From Alcaligenaceae bacterium SAGV5 (lineage in GTDB: Bacteria; Pseudomonadota; Gammaproteobacteria; Burkholderiales; Burkholderiaceae_B): 64,000 nt of DNA. The notes beneath the pieces were generated by a model. That model made no database searches, was not told the DNA's origin, and saw only the letters and a list, made by a program, of their open reading frames with translations. Shown one piece after another: positions 1 through 8,707 of this stretch (the stretch's first letter is position 1; every line of letters starts with the position of its first letter). The stretch is taken from the NCBI GenBank assembly GCA_009360345.1, contig SPDP01000006.1, forward strand, positions 186,001-250,000, written 5' to 3'. Both the position numbers and the translations under genes were made by a program.

Positions 1-440
1 TTGCCCTGGAAGTCGCGCGGGACATGGTGGTCTACCTGAAGCGTCCGGGAGGGCAGTCGCAGTTCAGCATGCACTTGAACAGCCAGACCACCAGCCATCC
101 CGGCATACGCAAGACCCAGGACTGGATCCTGTCCAACCTGCAACGGCCGCTGGCTGTTTCGGACCTGGCCGCCCATGCGGCCATGAGCGTGCGCAACTTC
201 ACCCGCGTGTTCGTGCGCGAGACGGGCGCCACGCCGCAGGCCTTCGTCGAGAACGCGAGGGTGGAACTGGTGCGCCGGCTGCTCGAGGACGCGGCCCTGC
301 CGCTCAAGACCGTGGCCGTGCGGGCGGGCTTCGGGTCGGACGCCCAGTTGCGCAAGGTGTTCCAGCGCCACCTGGGCGTGACGCCCCGCGCCTATCGCGA
401 GCGTTTCGCCAGCGCGGGCGGCAGCGGCAGGGAGGACTAG
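1..440 (+). CDS. AraC/GlxA-family transcriptional regulator, C-terminal part
   Basis: Partial gene: the frame is open from base 3 to the stop at 438-440, so the true start lies before the window. The visible protein begins ALEVARDMVVYLKRPGGQSQ, a stretch typical of the linker after the DJ-1/PfpI-like domain in GlxA-type regulators. It continues into a full AraC DNA-binding domain of about 100 residues with two helix-turn-helix units (LAVSDLAAHAAMSVRNFTRV, then LKTVAVRAGFGSDAQLRKVF) and the closing GVTPRAYRERF. The AraC assignment is firm; the GlxA subtype rests on the linker only. It converges with pobA and the stop codons overlap by a few bases. The effector is unknown. Confidence 0.85.
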   Translation, partial: ALEVARDMVVYLKRPGGQSQFSMHLNSQTTSHPGIRKTQDWILSNLQRPLAVSDLAAHAAMSVRNFTRVFVRETGATPQAFVENARVELVRRLLEDAALPLKTVAVRAGFGSDAQLRKVFQRHLGVTPRAYRERFASAGGSGRED

Positions 441-1612
441 GCTTCGATCGGCAACCCGGTGAAATTCTCCGAGAAGGCCCGCCGGCCCGGCCCGGATCCC
501 GTCATGTAGTCCAGGTCGGCCCGTTGCAGGCGCCGGGCGAACTCGCTCTGCCCCGGGAAACTGTGCACCATGGTGCACAGGCCCGCGGAGAAGCGATGCA
601 CCAGCCACATGCGCCGCAGGCAGGTTTCCGAATAGCTGTCCAGGAGCCGGGCGGAGCCCCGCCTGTAATACTCGGCCAGCGCGCGGCCCAGCACGCGTAT
701 GTCCGCCACGGCGGAGTTGAGCCCCTTGGCGCCGGTGGGCGGAACGATGTGCGCGGCATCGCCGGCCAGGAACAGGGCGCCGTGGCGCAGCGGTTCGACC
801 TGGAAGCTGCGCATGGCGGTCACCCCCTTTTGGATGATGGGACCGTCGATCAGCGGTGGCATGCCGGGTACGTCCAGGCGTTCATGGAGCGCGCTCCAGA
901 TGCGGTCGTCGGACCAGTTGTCCGGATCGTCGTCGGGTTCGCATTGCAGGTAGAGGCGGCTGCGCGTGGGGGAGCGGAAGCTCAGCATGGCGAAGCCGGT
1001 GTCGTGGCAGCCCCAGGTCACGTCGGGCGCGGCGGGCGGGACCTCGGCCAGGATGCCCAGCCAGCCGAAGGGGTAGACCCGGTCGTAGGTCTTCATCACC
1101 GAAGCGGGAATGGCGTCGCGGCAGATGCCGTGGAAGCCGTCGCAGCCCGCGATGAAGTCGCAGCGCACCGGCGTGCCCCCCGGGCCGGCCAGGATCGTGG
1201 GCGAGGGGCCTTCCAGGTCCCGGATGGCGCAGACCGGGGTGTCGAAGCGCAGGTCGCCGCCGGCGGCCTGCCGTGCCTCGATCAGGTCGTGCACCACTTC
1301 GTGCTGGGGATAGACCATGACCGTGCGGCCGATTTCCTGGGCGAAGTCTATGCGGTGCGAGGCCTGGGCGTAGCGGAAGTCGAGGCTGTTCTGCGGCATG
1401 CCCAGCCGCCGCATGCGCCCGCCCAGCCCGACCTCGGCCAGCAGGTCGACCGTGCCTTGTTCCAGCACGCCCGCCCGCAGCCGCTGCTGCACGTGTTCGC
1501 GGCTGCGGCTGTCGAACACGATGGATTCGATGCCTTCCCGGTGCAGCAGGTGGGACAGCAGCAGTCCCGCGGGGCCCGCGCCGACGATGCCGACCTGGGT
1601 ACGTTCGCTCAT
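437..1612 (-). CDS. pobA: 4-hydroxybenzoate 3-monooxygenase (FAD, NAD(P)H)
   Basis: A 391-residue flavoprotein hydroxylase of the PobA family, which converts 4-hydroxybenzoate to protocatechuate in the cytoplasm. Visible marks are the N-terminal dinucleotide-binding loop GAGPAG (about residues 10-15), the PobA hallmark RAGVLEQGTVDLL (about 46-58), the CDG motif and the FAD-ribityl motif LAGDAAHIVPPTGAKGLN. Length matches PobA (390-394). The ATG at 1612 overlaps the ligB stop as ATGA, pointing to translational coupling. It is the last gene of ligA-ligB-pobA, so its product feeds directly into the dioxygenase encoded upstream. Related hydroxylases could accept other 4-hydroxy acids, but the hallmark region favours PobA. 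Confidence 0.9.
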   Translation of the reverse strand: MSERTQVGIVGAGPAGLLLSHLLHREGIESIVFDSRSREHVQQRLRAGVLEQGTVDLLAEVGLGGRMRRLGMPQNSLDFRYAQASHRIDFAQEIGRTVMVYPQHEVVHDLIEARQAAGGDLRFDTPVCAIRDLEGPSPTILAGPGGTPVRCDFIAGCDGFHGICRDAIPASVMKTYDRVYPFGWLGILAEVPPAAPDVTWGCHDTGFAMLSFRSPTRSRLYLQCEPDDDPDNWSDDRIWSALHERLDVPGMPPLIDGPIIQKGVTAMRSFQVEPLRHGALFLAGDAAHIVPPTGAKGLNSAVADIRVLGRALAEYYRRGSARLLDSYSETCLRRMWLVHRFSAGLCTMVHSFPGQSEFARRLQRADLDYMTGSGPGRRAFSENFTGLPIEA

Positions 1613-2448
1613 GCGGGCTCCTCCAGCGTGATCAGGCCCATGCCCGTGGTCATGGGGGCGTAGTAGTTGCGATGGACGCGCCGCGCCTGGCCGGACAGGG
1701 CGCCGCGCATGACCAGCCACATGATCAGCTCGATGCCTTCGGCGCCGTAGCGTTCCATCAAGGTCTGGTGCGTCAGTTCGCACAGACTCTCGGGATCGTG
1801 TTCGATCCGGTCCAGGAAGTCCTGGTCCCAGTCCTTGTCCATCTTGCCGAAGTGCGGGCCCGTCAACTGATGGGACATGCCGCCGGTGCCCAGGATGACG
1901 ACGCGCAGGTCGGCTGGATAGGACTCGACGGCCCGCCGTATGGCCTGCCCCAGCCGGTAGCACCGGCGCGCGGTGGGCAGGGGATGCTGCAGCACGTTGA
2001 CGGCCAGGGGCACGGCCGCCACGTTCCACCCGGGCGTATGGTCGAAGCACAGGTGCATGGGCACCAGGAAGCCGTGCTCGACCCGCATTTCCTGGCAGAC
2101 CGTCAGGTCGAACTCGTCGTAGACCAGCGATTCGCACAGGTGCTGCGAGAATTCCAGGTGGCCGTCTATGGGCGGCAGCGGACGCACGCCGAAGCCTTCG
2201 TCGGCGATGTCGTAGCGGTCGGCCGCGCCCAAGGCGAAGGTCGGGTACTTGTCGAAGAAAAAGTCGGCGCCGTGGTCGTTGTAGACCATGATCGCCACGT
2301 CGGGCTTGATTTCCTGGAGCCACTCGCGGACCGGGACGTAGGCGTCGAACAAGGGACGCCAGGCCGGCGTGGCCTGTTTGCCGCGGTCGTAGGCCGCGCC
2401 GATGGAAGGGACATGGGACGTGCCTATGCCAGCGATGATGCGTCCCAT
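1609..2448 (-). CDS. ligB: Protocatechuate 4,5-dioxygenase beta subunit (LigB type)
   Basis: A 279-residue class III extradiol dioxygenase catalytic subunit. It opens protocatechuate between C4 and C5 to give 4-carboxy-2-hydroxymuconate semialdehyde. The iron ligands are recognisable: His12 in GTSHVPS, His59 in YNDHGADFF, and the Glu in the C-terminal AEGIELIMWL segment. The catalytic His sits in GTGGMSHQL. The start ATG at 2448 was chosen because it gives the canonical MGRIIAGIGTSH N-terminus and lies one base after the ligA stop. It needs the alpha subunit encoded just upstream. Gallate or another catecholic acid is an alternative substrate. Confidence 0.9.
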   Translation of the reverse strand: MGRIIAGIGTSHVPSIGAAYDRGKQATPAWRPLFDAYVPVREWLQEIKPDVAIMVYNDHGADFFFDKYPTFALGAADRYDIADEGFGVRPLPPIDGHLEFSQHLCESLVYDEFDLTVCQEMRVEHGFLVPMHLCFDHTPGWNVAAVPLAVNVLQHPLPTARRCYRLGQAIRRAVESYPADLRVVILGTGGMSHQLTGPHFGKMDKDWDQDFLDRIEHDPESLCELTHQTLMERYGAEGIELIMWLVMRGALSGQARRVHRNYYAPMTTGMGLITLEEPA

Positions 2449-2449
2449 G

Positions 2450-2812
2450 TCAGACAGCTCCTTTGTCGTTGCGGGTGGCAAGGAATGCCTCGTAGCTTTC
2501 CCCGCGCATCCGGGCGCCCATGACGTAGAGGCCGTTGCCGGTGACCACGCCCAGCTTGAGCAGGAAATAGATGTTGGCGCCGGCATCGAGCAGGCCGGTG
2601 AAATCGCGCGCGCGTATCAGCGCCTTCTGTTCGTCGGACAGGCCGAAGCGCGTCATGTAGGCCTCTTCGTCCGCCCGGCAGGCGTCGCGGTTGGCGGCCT
2701 CGCTGAGCGAATTGCAAAGCTTGTTGATGCGGTATCCCTTCCATGAAAGCCGCAGGTCGAAGACATGCGAGTCGGCGATCGGCCGTGTCCGGTCGCGTTG
2801 GGGAAGTGCCAT
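2450..2812 (-). CDS. ligA: Protocatechuate 4,5-dioxygenase alpha subunit (LigA type)
   Basis: A 120-residue all-helical LigA-like subunit that forms the active-site lid of LigAB dioxygenases. Visible family features are the KGYRINKLCNSL segment, EEAYMTRFGLSDEQ, and GANIYFLLKLGVVTG followed by the conserved MGARMRGESYEAF. Start ATG 2812 is preceded by AAGGAG eight bases upstream. It is the first gene of the leftward ligA-ligB-pobA operon and is divergent from a MarR regulator; the 143-base space between them holds a perfect palindrome. Its length fits the family (about 115-140). Confidence 0.9.
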   Translation of the reverse strand: MALPQRDRTRPIADSHVFDLRLSWKGYRINKLCNSLSEAANRDACRADEEAYMTRFGLSDEQKALIRARDFTGLLDAGANIYFLLKLGVVTGNGLYVMGARMRGESYEAFLATRNDKGAV

Positions 2813-2915
2813 GGGCAGTGCTCCTTGGGTAGAGGGAAAACGACCAGTGCCGCGCCGGTGCGCGGCGTTGCGGCTGCTGTGCTTTTTATGGAGAATGACT
2901 CTAGCTTTCATGTCC

Positions 2916-2932
2916 TTGATTGTTCTAATCAA
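2916..2932. promoter_or_regulatory. Probable MarR operator (TTGATT-N5-AATCAA)
   Basis: A perfect inverted repeat, TTGATT GTTCT AATCAA, lies between the divergent ligA and marR starts, 24 bases before the MarR start codon. Size and symmetry suit a MarR dimer site. The core ATTGTTCTA recurs upstream of the Rieske operon and of the flavin monooxygenase gene near 53.4 kb. Binding is inferred. Confidence 0.65.
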
Positions 2933-2955
2933 CCGCCGTCGGCACAGGAGCAGCC

Positions 2956-3495
2956 ATGTCGTTCGAGCAGCCCGCAAATTGCGAGGAACTCCTGAACTAC
3001 CGGATCGCCCGGCTGCTGTCGGTCAGCGGCGCGCTGGTGATCCGGCTGTGCGAAGGCCGCTACGGCATCAGCCGCCGGGAATGGCGCCTGATCGCGATGC
3101 TGGCCGACTACGGCACGATGGCGCCTTCCGAACTGGCCGAGCGCGCACACACCGACCGGCCACTCGTGTCCCGTGCCATCAGCGACCTGGTCGCAAAGGG
3201 GCTGGTGTCGCGGGTCGGCCGCAGCAGCGACCGGCATCGCGTGGCCATCGAACTGACCGATAAGGGCCGGGCCCTGCATGCCGAGCTGTTTCCCATCACC
3301 GCCGACATCAACGGACGCATCCTCAAGGCGCTGCCTCCAGAGGCGATCCAGGCGCTCGACGGCATGCTGGACGTCTTGACCGACACGGCCAAACAGCTCA
3401 ACCAGGACTATCCGCTGAAGGAAAAGGCCGATCGCCGCAACGGCGGGAGCCGCCAGCTGGCTTCGTCCCGCCCGGACCTGGCGGATATCTGGTAG
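2956..3495 (+). CDS. MarR-family transcriptional regulator
   Basis: A 179-residue MarR regulator with the usual winged helix at about residues 40-110: REWRLIAMLADYGTMAPSEL, the recognition region TDRPLVSRAISDLVAKGLV, and the wing RSSDRHRVAIELTDKGR. The C-terminus is about 30 residues longer than usual and polar (KEKADRRNGGSRQ). It faces away from ligAB-pobA, so it probably controls that operon and itself through the palindrome at 2916-2932. Members of this family near aromatic operons usually repress and are relieved by a phenolic acid or its CoA ester; the ligand here is not known. Confidence 0.85.
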   Translation: MSFEQPANCEELLNYRIARLLSVSGALVIRLCEGRYGISRREWRLIAMLADYGTMAPSELAERAHTDRPLVSRAISDLVAKGLVSRVGRSSDRHRVAIELTDKGRALHAELFPITADINGRILKALPPEAIQALDGMLDVLTDTAKQLNQDYPLKEKADRRNGGSRQLASSRPDLADIW

Positions 3496-3514
3496 GCGGG
3501 CGCCGGCCCCCGCG

Positions 3515-4519
3515 TCAGTTGTTCGACGTCGCGCCGGAGGCCTTGATCAGGCGTGCCCACTTCGTGATCTCCGTCTGCTGGAACCGGCCCAGTTGCTCCG
3601 GCGAGGACGCTGAAACCGTGAGTCCCTCCTGCACGAACGCGGCCCGCGTCGAAGGCTTGCCCATGGCGCGCGCGATCTCGTGGTTCAGCTTGAGCACGAT
3701 GTCGGCCGGCGTGCCCTTGGGCGCGAACACCGAGAACCACAGCACGATCTCGTAGCCGGGCACCCCGGCCTCGATCATGGTCGGCAACTCGGGCGCGGCG
3801 GGCGAGCGTTCGCGGCTGGTGACGGCCAGCGCCCGCAGCTTGCCGGATCGCACGATGGGCATGCCGATGGCGACCGAGTCGAACAGGATGTCGGCATGGC
3901 CGCCCATGACGTCGCTGACGGCCTGCGCCGGACCGCGCGCCGGTATGTGGACCATGTCGATGCCCGCCAGCGACTTGAACAGGTCGCCCGACATGTGGCC
4001 CGAGGTGCCGATGCCCTGCGAGACGAAGTTCAGCGAGCCGGGCTTGCGCCTGGCGAGCTGTATCAGTTCCTGCACGCTGTGCGCGGGTACCGAGGGATGC
4101 ACCATGAGGACGTTGGGCACCGTCGCCAGCAGGCTGACGGGCTCGAAGTCGCGCACGGCGTCATAGGGCAGGTTGGCCAGCAGCGTGACGTTGATGGCGT
4201 GGGTGGCATGAGTGCCCAACAGGATCGTGTAGCCGTCGGCGGGCGCCTTGGCCACCAGGTCGGCCCCTATGGTGCCGCCCGCGCCGGGCTTGTTCTCCAC
4301 GATGACCGGCTGCTGCCAGGCTTCCTGCAGGTCGTGCGCCACGCTGCGCGCCAGCTTGTCGGTCAGCCCGCCGGGGGTGAAGGGCACGATGAAGCGGATG
4401 GGCCGGCCGGGGTAGGCGTCGGCGGCGCCGGCACAGGCATGTGTCGCCGCCAGGGCGAGCGTCAAGCCGGCCAACAGCGACGAGGCACGGTGGAAACGAG
4501 GGTGCGGACGGTGGGACAT
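3515..4519 (-). CDS. Bug-family tripartite tricarboxylate transporter substrate-binding protein
   Basis: A 334-residue periplasmic binding protein (TctC/Bug). The Sec signal peptide covers about residues 1-31 (Arg/His-rich start, then SLLAGLTLALAATHACAGA). The mature part begins YPGRPIRFIVPFTPGGLTDKLAR, the Bug strand-1/loop motif that binds ligand carboxylates, and later has KPGAGGTIGADLVAKAPADGYTIL. Start 4519 has AAGGAGG seven bases upstream. It follows the Rieske gene by 55 bases on the same strand and probably forms one operon with it, suggesting capture of the same aromatic acid. No TctA/TctB membrane partners are nearby. Confidence 0.9.
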   Translation of the reverse strand: MSHRPHPRFHRASSLLAGLTLALAATHACAGAADAYPGRPIRFIVPFTPGGLTDKLARSVAHDLQEAWQQPVIVENKPGAGGTIGADLVAKAPADGYTILLGTHATHAINVTLLANLPYDAVRDFEPVSLLATVPNVLMVHPSVPAHSVQELIQLARRKPGSLNFVSQGIGTSGHMSGDLFKSLAGIDMVHIPARGPAQAVSDVMGGHADILFDSVAIGMPIVRSGKLRALAVTSRERSPAAPELPTMIEAGVPGYEIVLWFSVFAPKGTPADIVLKLNHEIARAMGKPSTRAAFVQEGLTVSASSPEQLGRFQQTEITKWARLIKASGATSNN

Positions 4520-4574
4520 GGTGGCCTCCTTGGGCGGCACGCAAGCGGGTGGACGAGCGGGGGATAGGCTGGCG

Positions 4575-5630
4575 TCAGGACGCCATCGAGGTCGCCGGGG
4601 CAGCGGCCGCGGAGTCGGCGGCCGCCATCTTTTCGATCATGCGGCGGGCGCGGCTCGGGCCCGCGTCGATGCGCAGCCATGCCAACTGCCGCACGCCGGT
4701 GGCATCCTGTTCGCGCTGCATGGCGGACACGATGACGTTGTCCTCTTCGAAGGTGCGGCCCATGTCGCGCATCAGCCGCTCGTCGAGTTCCTTGTCGCCC
4801 ACGCCGAAGTTGCGCACGTGCAGCCAGAAGAAATGCGTGGCCGTGTTGGTCTCGGGCGTCAGGAATTTGTAGCTGAACGCGCGCAGGCCGCGGTCCATGT
4901 TGGCTTCCGTGTGTTCCTGGCCGGCCTGCATCGTCACCACGTCCACGCGCGAGGTGCAGGGCGGGAAGAAGTGGTAGTACTGGCAGCGGTCGGCCAGTCC
5001 GCTGAAGTTGGCGTTCTTGCGGTCGATGGGAGGCGGCTCGGCGTCGAGCGTCCAGCGGTAGGTCACGATGTGGCCCTCGCTTTCCTCGATGACGGGAGGA
5101 ATATCGCTCGACGCCGGATTGCCGATGGTGCCCGGGTGGACGTAGGTCGTATGCGCGGGGTCCTGCAGGTTCTCGACGATGTTCAGGTAGTGCGAGCGAT
5201 GGTGCTGGGGCGCGCCCCAGATGACCGTCCAGCCCGGCGCGCCATAGCGCTCGATGGCGGGGATGAGCCGGGGATCGGCGCGCTCGGTGTCACCCATCCA
5301 GATCCAGGCGGCGCCATAGCGTTCCGTGATGGGAAAACTGCGGACCCGCGCGGCGGGGGGCACGTTCGGTTGGCCCGGGACGTGCACGCAGGCGCCGGTG
5401 CCGTCGTAGCGCAAGCCGTGATAGCCGCATTGCAGTGTGTCGTCGACCACGCTGCCCAGCGACAGGGGCACGAGGCGATGCGCGCAGCGGTCCAGCAGGG
5501 CGGCGAGCCGGCCGTCGCGCTGCCGGAAGGCGACGACGGGTTCGTCCAGTACTCGCCGGGCGAAGGGCCCGGTGCCGATTTCTGCGGTCCAGCCCAGTAC
5601 GTACCAGGCATTGCGAACGACGTGCTCCAC
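4575..5630 (-). CDS. Rieske non-haem iron oxygenase, vanillate demethylase/phthalate dioxygenase type
   Basis: A 351-residue oxygenase alpha subunit. The Rieske [2Fe-2S] ligands are Cys49-X-His51 (RCAH) and Cys68-X2-His71 (CGYH). The mononuclear iron motif NLQDPAHTTYVH has the expected Asp and two His. A GTG at 5630 is chosen as start: AAGGAG lies eight bases upstream and the resulting N-terminus MEHVVRNAWYVLGW matches the family. An upstream ATG at 5684 would add a non-family leader. It probably hydroxylates or O-demethylates an aromatic acid using a reductase encoded elsewhere, since none is adjacent. It shares an operon with a Bug gene. Its proximity to pobA/ligAB suggests a protocatechuate-forming substrate, which is inference. 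Confidence 0.85.
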   Translation of the reverse strand: MEHVVRNAWYVLGWTAEIGTGPFARRVLDEPVVAFRQRDGRLAALLDRCAHRLVPLSLGSVVDDTLQCGYHGLRYDGTGACVHVPGQPNVPPAARVRSFPITERYGAAWIWMGDTERADPRLIPAIERYGAPGWTVIWGAPQHHRSHYLNIVENLQDPAHTTYVHPGTIGNPASSDIPPVIEESEGHIVTYRWTLDAEPPPIDRKNANFSGLADRCQYYHFFPPCTSRVDVVTMQAGQEHTEANMDRGLRAFSYKFLTPETNTATHFFWLHVRNFGVGDKELDERLMRDMGRTFEEDNVIVSAMQREQDATGVRQLAWLRIDAGPSRARRMIEKMAAADSAAAAPATSMAS

Positions 5631-5729
5631 GGACGACTCTCCTTCTCGAAATGCGGGTCGGGGGATATCCAACCGGGCCGCCACGGCGTGGCGGCTTCGA
5701 TGCGGGAGACTGTATCGGCGGGGGCGTGA

Positions 5730-5744
5730 ATTGTTCTATACAAC
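5730..5744. promoter_or_regulatory. Second copy of the MarR-type operator core
   Basis: ATTGTTCTATACAAC lies about 100 bases before the Rieske gene start. It matches 13 of 15 bases of ATTGTTCTAATCAAC at the ligA/marR divergence and has TTGT...ACAA symmetry. It may let the MarR regulator at 2956-3495 control both blocks. Confidence 0.5.
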
Positions 5745-5772
5745 GACGGACGGGGCTTGCCCGCCCGTCGGC

Positions 5773-6005
5773 CTAGTTCAGCCGGATGCCGGCCTGGGAG
5801 ATCAACTGGCGCCAGGTGCGGATTTCGTTCGCGAGGTAGCTCCGGAATTCCTCGGGTGTCGAGCCCACCGTGTCGACGCCTTCGGCGGTCAGATAGGCCT
5901 GGATATCGGGAGAAGCCAGTGCCTTGCGGATGGCCTCGTTCAGCTTGTCGACGATGGGGCGGGGGGTATGGGCGGGCGCGGCGTATCCCCACCAGCCCAT
6001 CCAGG
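5773..6005 (-). pseudogene. Bug-family binding protein, C-terminal fragment cut at the prophage junction
   Basis: About 75 residues of an ordinary Bug C-terminus are visible: WWGYAAPAHTPRPIVDKLNE, then IRKALASPDIQAYLTAEGVD and STPEEFRSYLANEIRTWRQL, ending GIRLN. The first three quarters of the gene, including the signal peptide, are missing. Upstream on this strand the frame runs into a proline-rich stretch that is only the antisense of a glycine-rich linker in the prophage tape-measure gene. The exact junction is uncertain within about 15 bases of 6005. This is a broken gene, not a short functional one. Confidence 0.8.
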
Positions 6006-7729
6006 GTGGGGGCGGCGGGGGCAACACTGGCGGCGCCTCGGGATCTTGGGGGCCGCCAGCCGGGGGTGCTTCCGGGTCTTGGGGCGCTTCAGCTGCCGCG
6101 GCGGCAGCGAACAAGGACGATGACCTTCGAAAAAAGGTTCTGGAGCGGACCGAGTCCTACAAGTCGCAGGCCGCCGAGGTGCGCCGGCTGACGTCAGACC
6201 TTGGCGAGCTTCGCAAGATGCTCGGGGAATTGCAGCGCACTGGACAAGGGGGATCTCCTCTTGCGAAGGAGTTGGAAGACCGGATCGGTGGGATATCGGA
6301 AAAGCTGGACTCACTCCGGCAGAAAGCCGAGCGTTCGGTGCGTGACGATGCCGGACAGCGCATGCTCCAGAACATTCGCGAGCAGAACGCGGCCCTTGAG
6401 GCGCAGTTGCTCGAACGGGACAAGCTTGGCGCGGCTGCACGGGCGCAGGCGGCGTTCGAGCAGCAGTTGGCAGACCTGCGAGGCAAGGCGAACCTGACGG
6501 TTGACCAGAAGGCGATCCTGGCGAAGGCTGACCAGATCCGCCTTGAGCTGGAGTGGGGCGTCGCGCTGGAAAGGGCAAGGGCGATTCAGGAAGACCTCGC
6601 CAAGGCAGAAAAGGAACGACTCAAGAACCTGGAGCGGTTTCAAGAGCGACGATATCAGTTGCAATCGTCGATGGGGTCAGCATCTGATCTGAGGGGGGAG
6701 CAGTACGACCGTCGCCTCGCGGCTTTTACGATGGGGGACCAGGCCTTCCAGCGCACGCAGGAGACGGAGTCCATCTATCGCGAGTACCGCCGGTACCAAG
6801 AGCAATTGAACAAAGCGACCCCGAAGGATCTACTGGGAAGTAGCGAATACAAGCGGGCGTCTGCCGAGATTAGCGCCCAGCTTCGGGCGGCCATCGCGGC
6901 CAATGAGAATTACTACTTCCGCCTTGGCGAGTTGCAATCGGACTGGAGCGTCGGGGCCAACAGGGCGTTTGCAAATTTCCTGACTGACGCCGCCAATGTC
7001 GCCAAGCAGTCCGAGCGTGCGTTCTCCGGTCTGTTTGACGGGCTGACTTCGTCTGTCGCGAAATGGGCAACAGGAGCGAAAGTCAGCTTTGGTGACGTGG
7101 CTCGCCAGTTCGCTGCAATGCTGGTTGAAATGCAGATACGCGCCGCCGCGAGCAGTTTGCTAAAGGCTGCCGGCGGCTCTGGAGGTCTAGGCGGCCTGTT
7201 TGGGCAGGCGCTAGGGTTTCTGGGGCTAGGGGGGGGCAGTGGCGCCGCCACGGTCGGCGGCTCGGGTCTGATCATGCCGGCATGGCCAGGTTCTAGCAGT
7301 GGTGTTGGCCTGCACTTTGCCCAAGGTGCGGCCTTTGACCGAGGAAACGTCATCCCCTTCGCGAAGGGGGGCGCGTTCTCGAACAAGATCGTTTCCTCGC
7401 CTACCAGGTTCGACATCGGCGAGATGGGTGAGGCGGGGCCTGAAGCGATCATGCCTTTAACGAAAACCGCTCGCGGAGTTCTTGGCGTGCGCGCAGTATG
7501 GGATGCACCGGCCGGTGCGGCGGCTCCAAATCTCCGCGTCGTTGTGAACAACACTGGAATGCCGAAGGATTTCGAGGTGCAGCAAATCACCAGGGAGGAG
7601 GTTGTTCTGATTGCGCGAGATCAGGTCGACAGACACGCCCCCAGGGTGATGGCTTCCCAGGCTCAGGATCTCGATTCTGACTTCGGCCGTTCGCTGCGGG
7701 GTAGCTACAAAGTGGAGCCTTCTCGATGA
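6006..7729 (+). CDS. Phage tail tape measure protein, N-terminally truncated
   Basis: About 570 residues of a lambda-type tape-measure protein remain. A Gly/Ala/Ser-rich linker with the repeated unit GGASGSWG is followed by a long charged coiled-coil region (LRKKVLERTESYKSQAAEVR onward). Then come the typical C-terminal block FSGLFDGLTSSVAKWATGAK, a glycine-rich hydrophobic stretch, and the signature FDIGEMGEAGPEAIMPL. The protein sets tail length and passes into the host membrane at DNA entry. The true start is missing because the gene meets a chromosomal Bug fragment near 6005. The stop overlaps the next gene start by four bases. Confidence 0.85.
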
Positions 7730-8217
7730 CGTTGAAGTGCCCATTCCCGCCATCGCAGGCGGGATACAGCGCGCAGTTCAAAGATGGGACTGTATCGGTA
7801 GTGGTTGATGGGGGACCGCCCAGGACCCGGCTGGACGTCCAGGGGGCCACAATCCCCGTCTCGGCCACCTGGATCCTTACTCCGACCGAGTACAGCCTGT
7901 TCATGGGCTTCTTGAGGGTTTGGGCCCGCAGTGGCGGTAGCCCTGTGGAGATGGAGTTGATTCTTGATGCGTCGTCGTTAGAGACGTATCAGGTCATGTT
8001 CGAGCCGAACTCTTTCCGGCTTGTCAGCAAGCAGGGTAGGGCATACACGGTCAGCGGTTCACTGCTGGCGCTACCGCTGGAGCGATACCAGGACGCCGCG
8101 GCGGACCCCTGGGGGAACATGGCCGAGCTGTATGCGCTGTATGGCAGTTGGGACGTGATCAGCCAACTTTTCGCCGATCTGGCCCATCTGGTGAACGAGG
8201 ACCTGCCTCATGCCTGA
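7726..8217 (+). CDS. Phage minor tail protein, unknown function
   Basis: A 163-residue protein with no catalytic motif I can name. It starts MTLKCPFPPSQAGYSAQF and contains many aromatic and beta-prone segments, consistent with a tail assembly component. Its place, overlapping the tape-measure stop (ATGA) and the next tail gene, is the slot of minor tail proteins between tape measure and tip protein in siphoviruses. The role is inferred from position only. Confidence 0.7.
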   Translation: MTLKCPFPPSQAGYSAQFKDGTVSVVVDGGPPRTRLDVQGATIPVSATWILTPTEYSLFMGFLRVWARSGGSPVEMELILDASSLETYQVMFEPNSFRLVSKQGRAYTVSGSLLALPLERYQDAAADPWGNMAELYALYGSWDVISQLFADLAHLVNEDLPHA

Positions 8218-8707
8218 CTACGTTGGGTTTTTCCTCGACTCCAGCCGGGCGGTGATTGAGATTCCGACGCTGGAGATATCGCACCCGGCGTTCTCCCAGG
8301 TGTTCTACCTGGTGCGCCGGCCGCGCGCTCTAGTGGCTCGTCTGGAAACTGGCGAGGAGGTGACCTTCACCGCCCTGGGCATGCGCCTGCGGCGCGGAGC
8401 CGCCCGCGCCGATCTGGCCTACAGCCTCGGCGTGGACCTGGGCGACCTCGGGGAGATCATCCCGGCCGAGGTTGACCGGGCACGGGCTGCCGACCAGATG
8501 GGCGTGCGCCCGGTCGTGGTCTACCGCTCGTATCGGTCCGACGACCTGTCGGCGCCGATGTTCGGCCCCATCCGCCTGGAGTTGGCCCAGATATCGCGCA
8601 CGCGCGAGGGCTCGTCGTTCGATGCGTCCGCGCCGCAACTGAACCTGAACCGCACGGGGGAGGTGTATAGCCCCGATCGGTTCCCAATGCTGCGTGGATT
8701 TCTCTAG
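8210..8707 (+). CDS. Phage tail protein, DUF1833-like
   Basis: A 165-residue protein starting MPDYVGFFLDSSRAVIEIPT with an internal pattern (ALGMRLRRGAARADLAYSLG, then VVVYRSYRSDDLSAPMFGPI and LELAQISRTREGSSFDASAP) that I recognise as DUF1833, a small family found between tape-measure and tip genes. It starts inside the end of the preceding gene and ends directly before the next start, so the tail genes are translated as a tight block. It is probably a structural part of the distal tail. No enzymatic motif is visible. Confidence 0.75.
   Translation: MPDYVGFFLDSSRAVIEIPTLEISHPAFSQVFYLVRRPRALVARLETGEEVTFTALGMRLRRGAARADLAYSLGVDLGDLGEIIPAEVDRARAADQMGVRPVVVYRSYRSDDLSAPMFGPIRLELAQISRTREGSSFDASAPQLNLNRTGEVYSPDRFPMLRGFL

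Noticed and set aside
437..2323. A single 628-residue protein on the minus strand covering ligB and pobA
   Set aside because: Only the last 391 residues are PobA. The first part is an out-of-frame reading of ligB. The ATGA overlap at 1609-1612 marks the true boundary.
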